In this document: positions 1-7,754 of the stretch, piece by piece
Numbering within the stretch: position 1 is the stretch's first letter
Layout of the letters: the number at the start of each line of letters is the position of its first letter
Assembly (NCBI GenBank): GCA_034112325.1
Contig: JAWUVO010000025.1
Span: forward strand, 1 to 64,000
Reading direction: 5' to 3'
Origin: Bermanella sp034112325
GTDB lineage: Bacteria > Pseudomonadota > Gammaproteobacteria > Pseudomonadales > Oceanobacteraceae
DNA: 64,000 nt
Position numbers and translations under genes: made by a program
Notes under the pieces: generated by a model
What the model was told of the DNA's origin: nothing
The model's input: the letters and a program-made list of their open reading frames with translations, nothing else
The model's database searches: none

Positions 1-616
1 CTTTTAAATCTTCAGATTTATAATTAATGGCACCGTCAAAACCTAGCTCATTTACAATCCAGTCTACTTTTTCATCGCTACCCACTATGCCAATAACTGT
101 GAGTCCATCGGCTTTTGCTAGTTGGCCCACAATAGAACCCACAGACCCTGCAGCGCCAGTGACCACAATGGTTTCACCAGACTTAGGTTTACCTATTCCA
201 TATAAACCTTGAGTAGCGGTTAAGCCCGGTAAAGCAAATACACATAAAGCGGTTAGGGCATCAACACCCGCCTGTACCTTATTAAAACCTTTGCCATCGT
301 TAACAATGTATTCGGCCCAACCGGTCATTCCCATTACTATATCGCCAACCGCAAACTTAGGGTTGTTCGATTCTATCACTTCGCCCAGTCCGCTAGAGCG
401 CATAACGCTGCCTAATTCTACCGGTGGAATGTAGCTGTCAGTTGCAGGGCTCATCCAACCCAGCATGGCTGGGTCTAATGACATGTGCGTTTGTTTGATT
501 AAAACCTGTCCTTCTCCGGCTTTAGGTATGTCTTTTTTAACTACTTCAAACATATGTGGGCCAACAGGCGTGCCGTCTGGGCGTTTAATAAGATTGATTT
601 GTGTGTATTGAGTCAT
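1..616 (-). CDS. NADP-dependent medium-chain oxidoreductase, partial
   Basis: Translating the reverse strand from the ATG at 616 gives about 205 residues of an MDR-superfamily reductase beginning MTQYTQINLIKRPDGTPVG; the gene runs off the left edge. The part present holds the N-terminal GroES-like fold and the start of the Rossmann fold, with the nucleotide-binding stretch VVTGAAGSVGSIVGQLAK. This layout and the MSLDPAMLGWM segment are typical of the CurA/prostaglandin-reductase-like branch, which reduces the double bond of enals or enones with NADPH. A Shine-Dalgarno-like AGGTAGGA precedes the ATG. A 17-bp palindrome lies about 60 bp upstream and may be its operator. The family is clear; the substrate is not. 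Confidence 0.85.
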   Translation of the reverse strand, partial: MTQYTQINLIKRPDGTPVGPHMFEVVKKDIPKAGEGQVLIKQTHMSLDPAMLGWMSPATDSYIPPVELGSVMRSSGLGEVIESNNPKFAVGDIVMGMTGWAEYIVNDGKGFNKVQAGVDALTALCVFALPGLTATQGLYGIGKPKSGETIVVTGAAGSVGSIVGQLAKADGLTVIGIVGSDEKVDWIVNELGFDGAINYKSEDLK

Positions 617-673
617 ATTAGATCCTACCTATTTATTAATGCCACTAGGCTACCACATTGAGAAAAACGCAAC

Positions 674-690
674 ATGACCAGTCAGGTCAT
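674..690. promoter_or_regulatory. palindromic operator candidate upstream of the oxidoreductase
   Basis: ATGACCAGTCAGGTCAT is a palindrome with 6-bp arms (ATGACC/GGTCAT) around an odd centre. It sits 58 bp before the oxidoreductase ATG and 148 bp before cysZ. The shape suits a TetR-family or similar dimeric repressor, and reductases of this branch are often controlled by such regulators. No regulator gene is visible beside it in the window. Confidence 0.45.
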
Positions 691-837
691 AGTCTAAGTA
701 ATTAGGTTTTAATGTGGAGGAGGTCGTCTATTAAATGAACAGCTGTTTTGGCTTTAAGGTAAGTATTCAGAATGTTTCGAAATTACAAAAAAATGTGGCA
801 TAGTGAAGCCATTATTCATGACAATTTACAGTGATAT

Positions 838-1623
838 ATGCATTTTTTTCTTTTAGGGCTGAAAGTTTTATTAAGCTCTGGCTATCGTAAGTTTATTCTT
901 ATTCCACTTGTGGCTAATGCAATTCTGTTTGTGGTGATTGCGGTGTCGTTGTTTAGTTTGTTACCTGATAGCGTGCAGTGGTTAATCAGCTGGATTCCAG
1001 ACTGGCTTCCGTTTATGGAGTTTTTTATATACTCATTTGCGTCAATGATTTTTTTGTTTGTATACGGAATGAGTTTTAGCATTATAACCAATGTTTTTGC
1101 GGCGCCGTTTAATGGTTTTTTAGCTGAAAAAATTCAGCGAGAAGCCGGTTTGATTATTCCTGAGGAGTCTATTAGCTCGGTTATTATGCGAACCCTAGGC
1201 CGTGAGCTTAAAAAACTAATGTACTTTATAGGCTACGGTATATTGGTTGCCATACTATTATTTTTTCTAGCCATGATCCCAATAGTTAACTTGTTAGTAC
1301 CGGTATTAGCATTTTTATGGTTGTGTTGGTGTTTGGCCATTCAGTACTTAGATTATGCGGCTGATAATACCCAGCAATCGTTTGTAGGCTTAAGAAAACA
1401 AGCCAAAAAGCCTTTTATATCCACATTTGGCTTTGGGGGAATTGTGGCATTTCTGCTAATGGTGCCCATTGTAAATATTTTTGTAATGCCAGCAGCGGTG
1501 GCAGGAGGCACATTAATGTGGATAAAAAAAATCCATATGCCAAATGCCAATTTTAACGCAGACGACTTTTTCGACGAACCTGTAGGAGGGGTGACCCACC
1601 CCGAAACCAAGCAGAAGGGCTGA
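838..1623 (+). CDS. cysZ: sulfate transporter CysZ (EI24 family)
   Basis: The 261-residue product closely follows E. coli CysZ, an inner-membrane sulfate uptake protein feeding cysteine synthesis. Shared landmarks include YRKFILIPLVANAILF at the N terminus, AAPFNGFLAEKIQ near residues 88-100, LAIQYLDYAADN in the middle and MPAAVAGGTLMW before the tail. Several hydrophobic segments are consistent with the dimeric, re-entrant membrane fold. The last 13 codons are odd: the frame runs straight through a REP-like palindrome (1582-1606), so the protein ends VGGVTHPETKQKG, residues that come from the repeat and not from the family. The ancestral C terminus has therefore probably been replaced or altered. 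Confidence in family is high; the tail is unlikely to be functional. Confidence 0.9.
   Translation: MHFFLLGLKVLLSSGYRKFILIPLVANAILFVVIAVSLFSLLPDSVQWLISWIPDWLPFMEFFIYSFASMIFLFVYGMSFSIITNVFAAPFNGFLAEKIQREAGLIIPEESISSVIMRTLGRELKKLMYFIGYGILVAILLFFLAMIPIVNLLVPVLAFLWLCWCLAIQYLDYAADNTQQSFVGLRKQAKKPFISTFGFGGIVAFLLMVPIVNIFVMPAAVAGGTLMWIKKIHMPNANFNADDFFDEPVGGVTHPETKQKG
1582..1606 (+). repeat. REP-like palindrome, family 1, copy 1
   Basis: Unit GTAG-GAGGGGTGACCCACCCC-GAAA, with 6-bp arms GGGGTG/CACCCC around ACC. It lies inside the cysZ 3' end and is read as coding sequence. The GTAGGAG head plus a GC-rich stem resembles REP elements of Pseudomonas and relatives. The flank CAAGCAGAAGG is shared with copy 3, so the mobile unit may be longer than 25 bp. 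Confidence 0.85.
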
Positions 1624-1637
1624 CTACCCAGAAAAAA

Positions 1638-1662
1638 GTAGGAGGGGTGACCCACCCCGAAA
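1638..1662 (+). repeat. REP-like palindrome, family 1, copy 2
   Basis: A second identical unit starting exactly 56 bp after copy 1 and in the same orientation. It supplies the GTG at 1647 that opens the longest version of the next reading frame. Confidence 0.85.
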
Positions 1663-1769
1663 ACCAGAAGGCGGCTGCTCATCTTGTAAAGATGGCTCAG
1701 CTGGTGAAGCCCCAGATCGTGCCGGTTCAGATTGTAAAGACGGTTGTGGTAGCAGTGTTGGAGGGAAGT

Positions 1770-2054
1770 GTGGGTTATGAAGTTGAGCCCAGTGATCCAC
1801 CTGTGGGGGCGAACACCACAGACAGTATTTTAAACGTTTGTCGTACGGTTTTGGTGACTATTAATTCAACTGATCGATATGGTGTAATGCCATACGACAT
1901 AACAAGCAGTGCTTTGAAAAAAGTGGTGGCAAGCACAAATGCCGACGGCACAACAACCAATGTAACTCACTATTATCGCTGGGGTTATAAGAAAAATGAT
2001 AAAAACTATTTATCAGTAATTTCCACAAGCATCAAGAATGGAGAATGTAATTAA
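1770..2054 (+). CDS. small protein of unknown function, probably truncated at its N terminus
   Basis: The open frame extends from a GTG inside REP copy 2 (1647), but that upstream part is doubtful because another frame there looks more coding-like. A GTG at 1770 preceded by GGAGGG (1760-1765) is a more reasonable start, giving about 94 residues. The product has no signal peptide, a single internal Cys, a TTTNVTHYYRWGY segment and a C-terminal NGECN. I recognise no family. Its TAA overlaps the ATG of the next gene (TAATG at 2051-2056), implying translational coupling. It may be the surviving 3' part of a longer secreted protein whose 5' end was disturbed by the REP insertions. Confidence 0.4.
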   Translation: MGYEVEPSDPPVGANTTDSILNVCRTVLVTINSTDRYGVMPYDITSSALKKVVASTNADGTTTNVTHYYRWGYKKNDKNYLSVISTSIKNGECN

Positions 2055-2971
2055 TGAGATATTTATTAAGCGGTTGTGTGTTGCTGTTTATGGTAATGAC
2101 ATCTTATGCCAAGCCTGCCAAGGAAATTAACGTATATAGGGCCCCGCTGGGGGGCGATAAAGAATTAATTGCTGTGCAGGCAGGCAGAATTGAAAGGTCT
2201 GAAGGCAATGACGATGCAATAATTTGGATATCCCATGTGGATTTAGATGGCGATGGCTTTGCAGACGCGTTAATTACCGACAGTAGACGTCAACACAGCA
2301 ATGCAAAACACGGTTGGAGTTATAGCTGGGTGTTATTTGACCCTGAAAAAAACAGCTATATGTCTTACTTCGAAAAAGTTATTTATGTAGATGACACAGA
2401 GGCTGTATATTCAATGATGGGGGGTGAAGGTATTTCCATAGACACCAATTATTTTAAACCCATACGCTTAGAGTCCGAAGGTGGAAAATACGGGTTTTTA
2501 AATACCGCAAGTGGCTCAGGCTCAACCAGTATATTTTTTATGTGGATGGATAAAACAGGTGAAAAAATAGAGTGGAAGCAAAAAGAAATTGCCAACTTTA
2601 GAAGCCAAATTGCTCATGGCGAGCCAGATGAAGGCATGTTATCAATGGAAGACGGCTTTAAATTAATGGCCGACTTAGAAGCGCAAACCATTCCCGACGC
2701 CATGCACGGCGAAGAAATATCTTATCAGCAATGGAAAGCCGAGCAAAATACCGTAAAGACCCAAACACAAGTGCCAACACAAAAAGATGCAGCAAAAACC
2801 AACGCAGCGCCTAAAGATGAAAAAATGGCAGATTCATCGGTAGCAGATAAAGAGCAACAAACAGACCTTGTGCTTATTGTAAGCACGCTTCCAACGTGGC
2901 TGTACTATTTATTTGGCGTGTTGTTAATAACTGTTTTAAGTCTTGTATGGTTTAAACGCCGTAAAAGATAA
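2054..2971 (+). CDS. exported protein with C-terminal membrane anchor
   Basis: This 305-residue protein begins with a signal peptide (residues 1-19, ending SYA). It has an ectodomain with an EF-hand/FG-GAP-like calcium loop VDLDGDGFAD near residues 58-68, a Lys/Gln/Ala-rich linker (about 230-270), one transmembrane helix at about 278-298 and a short RRKR tail. The signal peptide, spacer, single helix and basic end give a type I topology: a periplasmic or surface domain tethered by its C terminus. I do not recognise the family. It is coupled to the preceding small ORF by a TAATG overlap. The C-terminal layout also resembles sorting tags cut by rhombosortase-type enzymes, but no clear GlyGly motif is present, so plain anchoring is the simpler reading. 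Confidence 0.65.
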   Translation: MRYLLSGCVLLFMVMTSYAKPAKEINVYRAPLGGDKELIAVQAGRIERSEGNDDAIIWISHVDLDGDGFADALITDSRRQHSNAKHGWSYSWVLFDPEKNSYMSYFEKVIYVDDTEAVYSMMGGEGISIDTNYFKPIRLESEGGKYGFLNTASGSGSTSIFFMWMDKTGEKIEWKQKEIANFRSQIAHGEPDEGMLSMEDGFKLMADLEAQTIPDAMHGEEISYQQWKAEQNTVKTQTQVPTQKDAAKTNAAPKDEKMADSSVADKEQQTDLVLIVSTLPTWLYYLFGVLLITVLSLVWFKRRKR

Positions 2972-3044
2972 AATTATTCATGTTTTCCTGCTTAAAAATA
3001 GGCGTGAAGCATGAAAGTTTTATTGATCAATATATGTAAAAAGC

Positions 3045-3072
3045 CATTACCCATTGGGTGCAATGGGTGATG
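3045..3072. other. stem-loop upstream of the DsbA-like pseudogene
   Basis: CATTACCCATTG and CAATGGGTGATG form a 12-bp stem with one G-T pair and a 4-nt loop. There is no T-tract, so it is not a canonical terminator. It lies 40 bp before the lipoprotein start and could be a leader structure or the 3' end of the upstream transcript. Confidence 0.4.
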
Positions 3073-3110
3073 TTAGTGAATAGGTATGTAGCATTGTAGT
3101 TAAGTTAAGT

Positions 3111-3473
3111 TTGAATAAATTAGTGGTAATAAATACCATATTTGTTTGCGTATTTTTAGCAGGTTGCTCGGCGGAATCTAATGGCCCAGTGGCCACGTCA
3201 CCCGTTATGGACGATTGGGTACAAGAAGAAGTGCTTACGCAAATAGACTCAATGCGTAAAGAAATAATCGCATTGAAAAAAGAACTTAAAACAGTGGGTG
3301 AAAAATTAGAGGTTCATCTAGGGGATAAAGAAAATATCAAACCAACCAGTATTTCAATTAACGATATTGAAACCCTTGGTGATGACGGTGCGGACTTTGC
3401 CATTGTTGAGTTCTCCATTTTCAATGTCCCTATTGTGCGCGCCACAACAGCCCCCCCCAAAAAAAACAAGTAG
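3111..3473 (+). pseudogene. DsbA/thioredoxin-like lipoprotein, frameshifted and truncated
   Basis: From a TTG start, the frame encodes a lipoprotein signal with lipobox LAGC (residues 16-19), a coiled-coil helix (about 38-70) and then SISINDIETLGDDGADFAIVEFS. This is the classic lead-in to the active site of DsbA-like periplasmic thiol oxidoreductases with an N-terminal coiled coil. The expected D-[FY]-Q-C-P-x-C is missing in this frame. One base over, from 3417, the DNA reads (D)FQCPYCARHNS, with TGT at 3425 and TGT at 3434. A single-base deletion between 3416 and 3417 therefore explains the loss. About 20 bases later the gene runs into C8A8 and a REP element whose TAG provides the stop at 3471-3473. 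The rest of the thioredoxin fold is absent, so the product cannot be a working oxidoreductase. Confidence 0.8.
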
Positions 3474-3494
3474 GAGGGGTGACCCACCCCGAAA
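3470..3494 (+). repeat. REP-like palindrome, family 1, copy 3
   Basis: Identical to copies 1 and 2 and followed by the same CAAGCAGAAGG flank as copy 1. Its TAG terminates the truncated lipoprotein frame. A C8A8 homopolymer (3451-3466) lies just upstream. Confidence 0.85.
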
Positions 3495-3517
3495 TCAAGC
3501 AGAAGGATAAAGTTTAG

Positions 3518-3541
3518 TTTTGGTTTTGGTTTTGGTTTTGT
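3518..3541 (+). repeat. TTTTGG hexanucleotide tandem repeat, about 4 units
   Basis: Four near-perfect TTTTGG units lie between the plus-oriented REP copy 3 and the minus-oriented trio. This is a simple-sequence tract prone to slippage, with no coding role visible. Confidence 0.75.
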
Positions 3542-3552
3542 AGGATTGAGGA

Positions 3553-3633
3553 TTTCGGGGTGGGTCACCCCTCCTACTTTTTTCGGGGTGGGTCACCCCT
3601 CCTACTTTTTTCGGGGTGGGTCACCCCTCCCAC
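3553..3633 (-). repeat. REP-like palindrome, family 1, copies 4-6, tandem trio
   Basis: Three reverse-oriented units at 3553-3577, 3581-3605 and 3609-3633 repeat with an exact 28-bp period (25-bp unit plus a 3-bp T spacer). Copy 6 has one change, ending CCCAC where the others end CCTAC. They face copy 3 across 58 bp. The array sits between the pseudogene and the convergent argF, where REP clusters typically shape transcript 3' ends. Confidence 0.85.
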
Positions 3634-3649
3634 TTGGTTTCTGGGTGGT

Positions 3650-4564
3650 TCAGTCCTCTTCGCAAGCCAACAAATATTCCATCATGGCTTTTTGTGCGTG
3701 TAAGCGATTCTCTGCTTCGTCCCAAACCACTGCGCGGGGGTCGTCCATCATGTCGTGGCTAATTTCTTCGCCACGGTGAGCTGGTAAACAATGCATAAAG
3801 ATGGCGTCGTCTGCTGCTAAGTCCATTAACGCTGGGTTAATTTGATAGTCTTTAAATACTTTTTCGCGGGCTTTTTGCTCTTCTTCTTGTCCCATCGATG
3901 CCCAAACATCGGTTACTAATAAGTGAGCGCCCTTGGCGGCTTCTTTAGTATCACGAACAATGGTCACACGATCTTTGTTAGCCGCTACCAGTTCAGGCAT
4001 AGGATCAAAGCCTTCAGGGCAGTTAACTACTAGATTAAAGTCAAACTGACGAGCGGCATTAATATAGCTGTGACACATGTTGTTACCATCGCCAACCCAA
4101 ACAACGGTTTTACCTTTTATGCTGCCGCGATGTTCTTGAAAGGTCTGCATGTCGGCTAATAGCTGGCATGGATGATATTCATCAGTCAGTGCATTAATAA
4201 CCGGTACACGAGAGTTGGCTGCAAATTTTTCAACAATATCATGACCAAAAGTACGAATCATGATGATGTCACACATGCGAGATAATACTTTTGCACTGTC
4301 TTCAATCGGTTCGCCGCGCCCAAGTTGAGTATCGCGAGAAGATAGAAAAATTCCTGCGCCGCCAAGTTGGGTAATACCGGCTTCAAAACTTACACGAGTA
4401 CGAGTAGATGATTTTTCAAAAATCATTCCTAATACTTTGTTTTTTAGTGGCTCGTGAATTTGCCCTTGCTGTTGCATAGACTTAAGTTCAATTGCACGAT
4501 TTATTATCAATGCTAATTCTGAAGGCGTAAAATCTAATAGTGTTAAAAAGTGACGCACTGCCAT
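3650..4564 (-). CDS. argF: ornithine carbamoyltransferase
   Basis: The 304-residue enzyme converts ornithine and carbamoyl phosphate to citrulline in arginine synthesis. The carbamoyl-phosphate loop STRTR is at residues 53-57, HPCQ at 131-134 and the ornithine-binding HCLP at 258-261, all intact, and the length is normal for anabolic OTCases. The ATG at 4564 has AAAGGT upstream. It lies 14 bp downstream of argD in the same direction, so the two probably share a transcript. The stop codon is 17 bp from the REP trio. Confidence 0.96.
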   Translation of the reverse strand: MAVRHFLTLLDFTPSELALIINRAIELKSMQQQGQIHEPLKNKVLGMIFEKSSTRTRVSFEAGITQLGGAGIFLSSRDTQLGRGEPIEDSAKVLSRMCDIIMIRTFGHDIVEKFAANSRVPVINALTDEYHPCQLLADMQTFQEHRGSIKGKTVVWVGDGNNMCHSYINAARQFDFNLVVNCPEGFDPMPELVAANKDRVTIVRDTKEAAKGAHLLVTDVWASMGQEEEQKAREKVFKDYQINPALMDLAADDAIFMHCLPAHRGEEISHDMMDDPRAVVWDEAENRLHAQKAMMEYLLACEED

Positions 4565-4578
4565 TAGTTGACCTTTAA

Positions 4579-5763
4579 TTATTTTTTATCGGAGAAAAAA
4601 CCAGTAATTTGATCACAAACTTTTAATGCAATCTGATCTGCTTCTTCGTCGGTTAATATAAACGGTGGCAATAAGCGCACCACATTGCCGGCCGTTACAT
4701 TTAACAATAAGCCTGCATCTAATGCTGACTTCATTAAGCCAGCCGCACTTTCTGATGTATTTAAAACTACACCAATCATTAAACCTTTGCCCCGGTACTC
4801 AGTTACAAAGCCAGTATCTTTTAACTTGGCGTTAATACCTGAGCGGATGCGATCACCCAGTTCTAAAACGCGTTCGCATAAGTTTTCGCCTTGTATTGTA
4901 TCAATTACCGCATTGGCGGCTGCGCAGGCTAGCGGGTTTCCACCGTAGGTTGAACCATGACTGCCTGGCTGAAGTACTTCAGCGGCTTTACCTTTTGCTA
5001 AGCAGGCTCCAATAGGAACGCCATTCCCTAGCCCTTTAGCGGTTGTTAATACATCTGGATGCCAGTTGTAATATTGAAACGCAAAGTATTTTCCGGTACG
5101 GCCATTACCTGTCTGAATTTCGTCAAGTATTAGCAATAAATCATTGCTGTCACACAGTGCACGCAACCCGTTCATGTAATCGTCGGTTGCGGCAGTCACA
5201 CCGCCTTCACCTTGAACAGGCTCAACCATTATGGCGACTATATTATGGTTAGTTTTTACAGCATGCTGTGCGGCCGCCAGGTCGTTGAAAGCCACACGGG
5301 TAAAACCTTCTAATAAAGGTCCAAAGCCAGCTTGAGCTGCTTTATTACCAGTGGCTGTTAATGTAGCCATGGTTCTGCCATGAAAAGCATTTTCGACCAC
5401 TAAGATAGTCGGTATATCAATGCCTTTGTTATGGCCATATTTACGTGCAATTTTTATCGCAGCTTCGTTGGCTTCGGCACCCGAATTACCAAAAAAGACA
5501 TTGTCCATTCCACTTAAAGCCGTTAACTTTTCAGCCAGAGTTTGTTGTTGGCCAACACCATAAAGGTTGGAGGTATGGACTAAATTGCCAGCTTGTTCGC
5601 AAATTGCGCGTGTTACAGCGGGGTGCCCATGGCCTAAGCCACACACAGCAATACCACTTAAGGCATCCAAATAAGATTTACCGTCGGTATCGTATACTCG
5701 AGCACCTTGAGCTTTGGTGAAAGTAACGGGTAAACGACCATATGTATTCATGATAGGTTGCAT
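4579..5763 (-). CDS. argD: acetylornithine aminotransferase
   Basis: This 394-residue class-III PLP aminotransferase acts in arginine synthesis, converting N-acetylglutamate semialdehyde to N-acetylornithine; such enzymes often also serve lysine synthesis. Visible landmarks are GNSGAEANEAAIK (92-104), the aspartate of LILDEIQTGNGRTG near 214 and the Schiff-base lysine of TAKGLGNG at 243. The pairing with argF supports ArgD over other members of the class. ATG 5763 has AGGGAAAA at good spacing; a second ATG four codons in is the alternative. It is the first gene of the argD-argF unit. Confidence 0.93.
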   Translation of the reverse strand: MQPIMNTYGRLPVTFTKAQGARVYDTDGKSYLDALSGIAVCGLGHGHPAVTRAICEQAGNLVHTSNLYGVGQQQTLAEKLTALSGMDNVFFGNSGAEANEAAIKIARKYGHNKGIDIPTILVVENAFHGRTMATLTATGNKAAQAGFGPLLEGFTRVAFNDLAAAQHAVKTNHNIVAIMVEPVQGEGGVTAATDDYMNGLRALCDSNDLLLILDEIQTGNGRTGKYFAFQYYNWHPDVLTTAKGLGNGVPIGACLAKGKAAEVLQPGSHGSTYGGNPLACAAANAVIDTIQGENLCERVLELGDRIRSGINAKLKDTGFVTEYRGKGLMIGVVLNTSESAAGLMKSALDAGLLLNVTAGNVVRLLPPFILTDEEADQIALKVCDQITGFFSDKK

Positions 5764-5807
5764 AATATTTTCCCTGGCAGCCTAAAAACGCAAAAAGCAG
5801 CAATATA

Positions 5808-5856
5808 GTTAAAACCCCCTTACAGGTAGCCAAATATCAGCCCCTTGGGTTTTAAC
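5808..5856. other. inverted repeat in the argD leader
   Basis: GTTAAAACCC (5808-5817) and GGGTTTTAAC (5847-5856) are perfect complements separated by 29 bp, about 45-95 bp before the argD start. It could be a long-range hairpin in the leader or an operator. I do not see a convincing ArgR box nearby. Confidence 0.35.
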
Positions 5857-6035
5857 CTGATTTGCCGCCAAAAAAGGAAGCAAACATCATACATAGTTGG
5901 CACATTATTACAAGCTGCGAGGCGGCATGGGAGCAGGAGGTGACTGATAGGCGAGGGGGATTCTAGGAGTTTATAGCGGTTTTAAAACGGCATATGTATT
6001 TGGCTAACTATAAAAGTTGAACGTAATAGCAGAAC

Positions 6036-7754
6036 TTATGTTTTAAATATGGTCACTTGTTCTTTTAAAGCCCCAGTACTTTTTGACATTTCTACCAATA
6101 AAGTTTGCACTTGAGCAATGTCTTTAAGGGATTGAGCGTTGGTATTATCTACTTTTCTTAGACTTTGATCAGTATTATTCAATCGCTTACTTTGCTCATG
6201 TACGGTTGATACAGCTGAGGATAATGCGGTTTCAATCTGTTCAAAGTCGATAGTTAAGCCTTCTATTTGTTCAAAGCCACTGCTAAATTGATCACTGAGT
6301 TGGGCGTTGGTTTGTGTGATGTCTTGCAATGTTTTACTGACATCATCGCCACCATTAACCACGTTTTGAATCATACCTTCTACTTCGTTAATAGCTTCGC
6401 CTGTGCGATTGGCTAGGCTGCGGACTTCGTCTGCAACCACAGCGAATCCTCTGCCTTGCTCTCCAGCGCGAGCAGCTTCAATGGCCGCATTTAATGCAAG
6501 TAGATTTGTTTGCTCTGCAATGGCGCGGATCACATCTAAAATTTTATGGATTGACGACACATCGGCTACTAGCTTTAACATGTTGTCATTACCATTAGAG
6601 ATAAGTGTATCTAGGTTTTGCATTTCGCTGTTAATATTTTTAAATATTGTGACAGTAGATACACTGTTTTTATAGCCAATATTAGCGTGACTGCTTGCAT
6701 CTTTAACTTGTTGTTCGGTGGTGTGGAAGTCTTTATTCTGCTGATGCAATTCATGTGAGACATTGTTGATTACATCAGTAGACTCAATTAACTTTATATT
6801 TACACCATCAAATAATGATTGAGTGTCATTGCTTTGTTTGGTTAGCCTACTAATATTATGTTTGATTGATTCAACTGCACTGCCAAAGCTAGATAATAAT
6901 GAATTAATGGCAGATGAAATTTCTTTAAATTCATACATGCCAAATCCGTCAACTTTCCCAGTAAGATCATTATTTTTAGAAATCATTCGAAGTTGTTTCT
7001 GTACCCCTTTTACCGGTTTACGAATGGTTTTAACTAAATAAACAATAAACCCGGTGACTAGCGCGCTAACAATAAACATGATGCCAATAGAAGCCGAATT
7101 TAAATCGTTTAACTTGTTATGCCCATCAATAGCATTTTTACGCATTTGTCTCGCACTGTCTTCAAGATCTTTACTTTTGCCGCCTACAAGAGTTTGAGCG
7201 TCCGTGAGCTGCTCGTTAAATAATTGACTAATAGTCCCTAACGAGGTTGAAATAGATTGAGCTTTACTACTGGCTTGTAAAAATTGTTTCTCGGCTATCC
7301 ATTCGTTTTCTTCCACATAGAATTTAAAAGAGGCATTAATAAACGTTTTGAAATCATTTATGTCTCGTGATAAAGCGGTGGCTAATGACTCATGTTCGGG
7401 GAAGGTAGTTGAAAATGTTTTGGTAAGCGTTATAAATTCTGCAATTTGCAACATACCTTCTGCTAGGCTGTCTTCGTCAACTTGTTGCAAGGCATCAAAA
7501 TTCCAAAAAATAATATTGGTATATAATGCTTGTAACGTTTGCAGTTGAGACAGGCCTGAGAGCGCTGCCGACTGGGTTTGCAAAGCCGTTTTTTGACTTT
7601 CTAAATTCTCAGCATTGACTTCAGCTGAGCGAGCCTGTCCGTCAAAAGCGTCTCCTAACGAATGGATGCCCGAAATTAACACCCCTAAGGCCAGCAAAAA
7701 GACAAGTAACGGGATTGATGATAGTAATATCACGCGAGCACTAAGGCTGTTCAT
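6036..7754 (-). CDS. methyl-accepting chemotaxis protein
   Basis: The 572-residue transducer has a first transmembrane helix at about residues 7-28, a mostly helical periplasmic sensor region to about 220, a second helix near 222-243, a HAMP region and a long coiled-coil signalling domain. The conserved hairpin tip that contacts CheA and CheW (IRAIAEQTNLLALNAAIEAARAGEQGRGF onwards) occupies about 409-448. The sensor is helical and not a Cache-type fold, so its ligand cannot be read from sequence. It is a single transcription unit next to the iron locus, with 222 bp separating it from the imelysin gene; nothing directly ties it to iron taxis. Confidence 0.93.
   Translation of the reverse strand: MNSLSARVILLSSIPLLVFLLALGVLISGIHSLGDAFDGQARSAEVNAENLESQKTALQTQSAALSGLSQLQTLQALYTNIIFWNFDALQQVDEDSLAEGMLQIAEFITLTKTFSTTFPEHESLATALSRDINDFKTFINASFKFYVEENEWIAEKQFLQASSKAQSISTSLGTISQLFNEQLTDAQTLVGGKSKDLEDSARQMRKNAIDGHNKLNDLNSASIGIMFIVSALVTGFIVYLVKTIRKPVKGVQKQLRMISKNNDLTGKVDGFGMYEFKEISSAINSLLSSFGSAVESIKHNISRLTKQSNDTQSLFDGVNIKLIESTDVINNVSHELHQQNKDFHTTEQQVKDASSHANIGYKNSVSTVTIFKNINSEMQNLDTLISNGNDNMLKLVADVSSIHKILDVIRAIAEQTNLLALNAAIEAARAGEQGRGFAVVADEVRSLANRTGEAINEVEGMIQNVVNGGDDVSKTLQDITQTNAQLSDQFSSGFEQIEGLTIDFEQIETALSSAVSTVHEQSKRLNNTDQSLRKVDNTNAQSLKDIAQVQTLLVEMSKSTGALKEQVTIFKT

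Noticed and set aside
1647..1769. N-terminal part of the longest ORF starting at the GTG in REP copy 2
   Set aside because: GGAGG is only one base from the GTG, the residues come from the repeat, and another frame in 1670-1780 looks more coding-like.
3553..3633. Possible small CRISPR array (three repeats, regular 28-bp period)
   Set aside because: Spacers are 3 bp, the units are palindromic REPs also found singly and in the other orientation, and no cas gene is present.
3314..3779. Open frames through the REP array on either strand
   Set aside because: They consist of repeat translations (GWVTPPT/VGHPSY) and the antisense of argF; no family resemblance.
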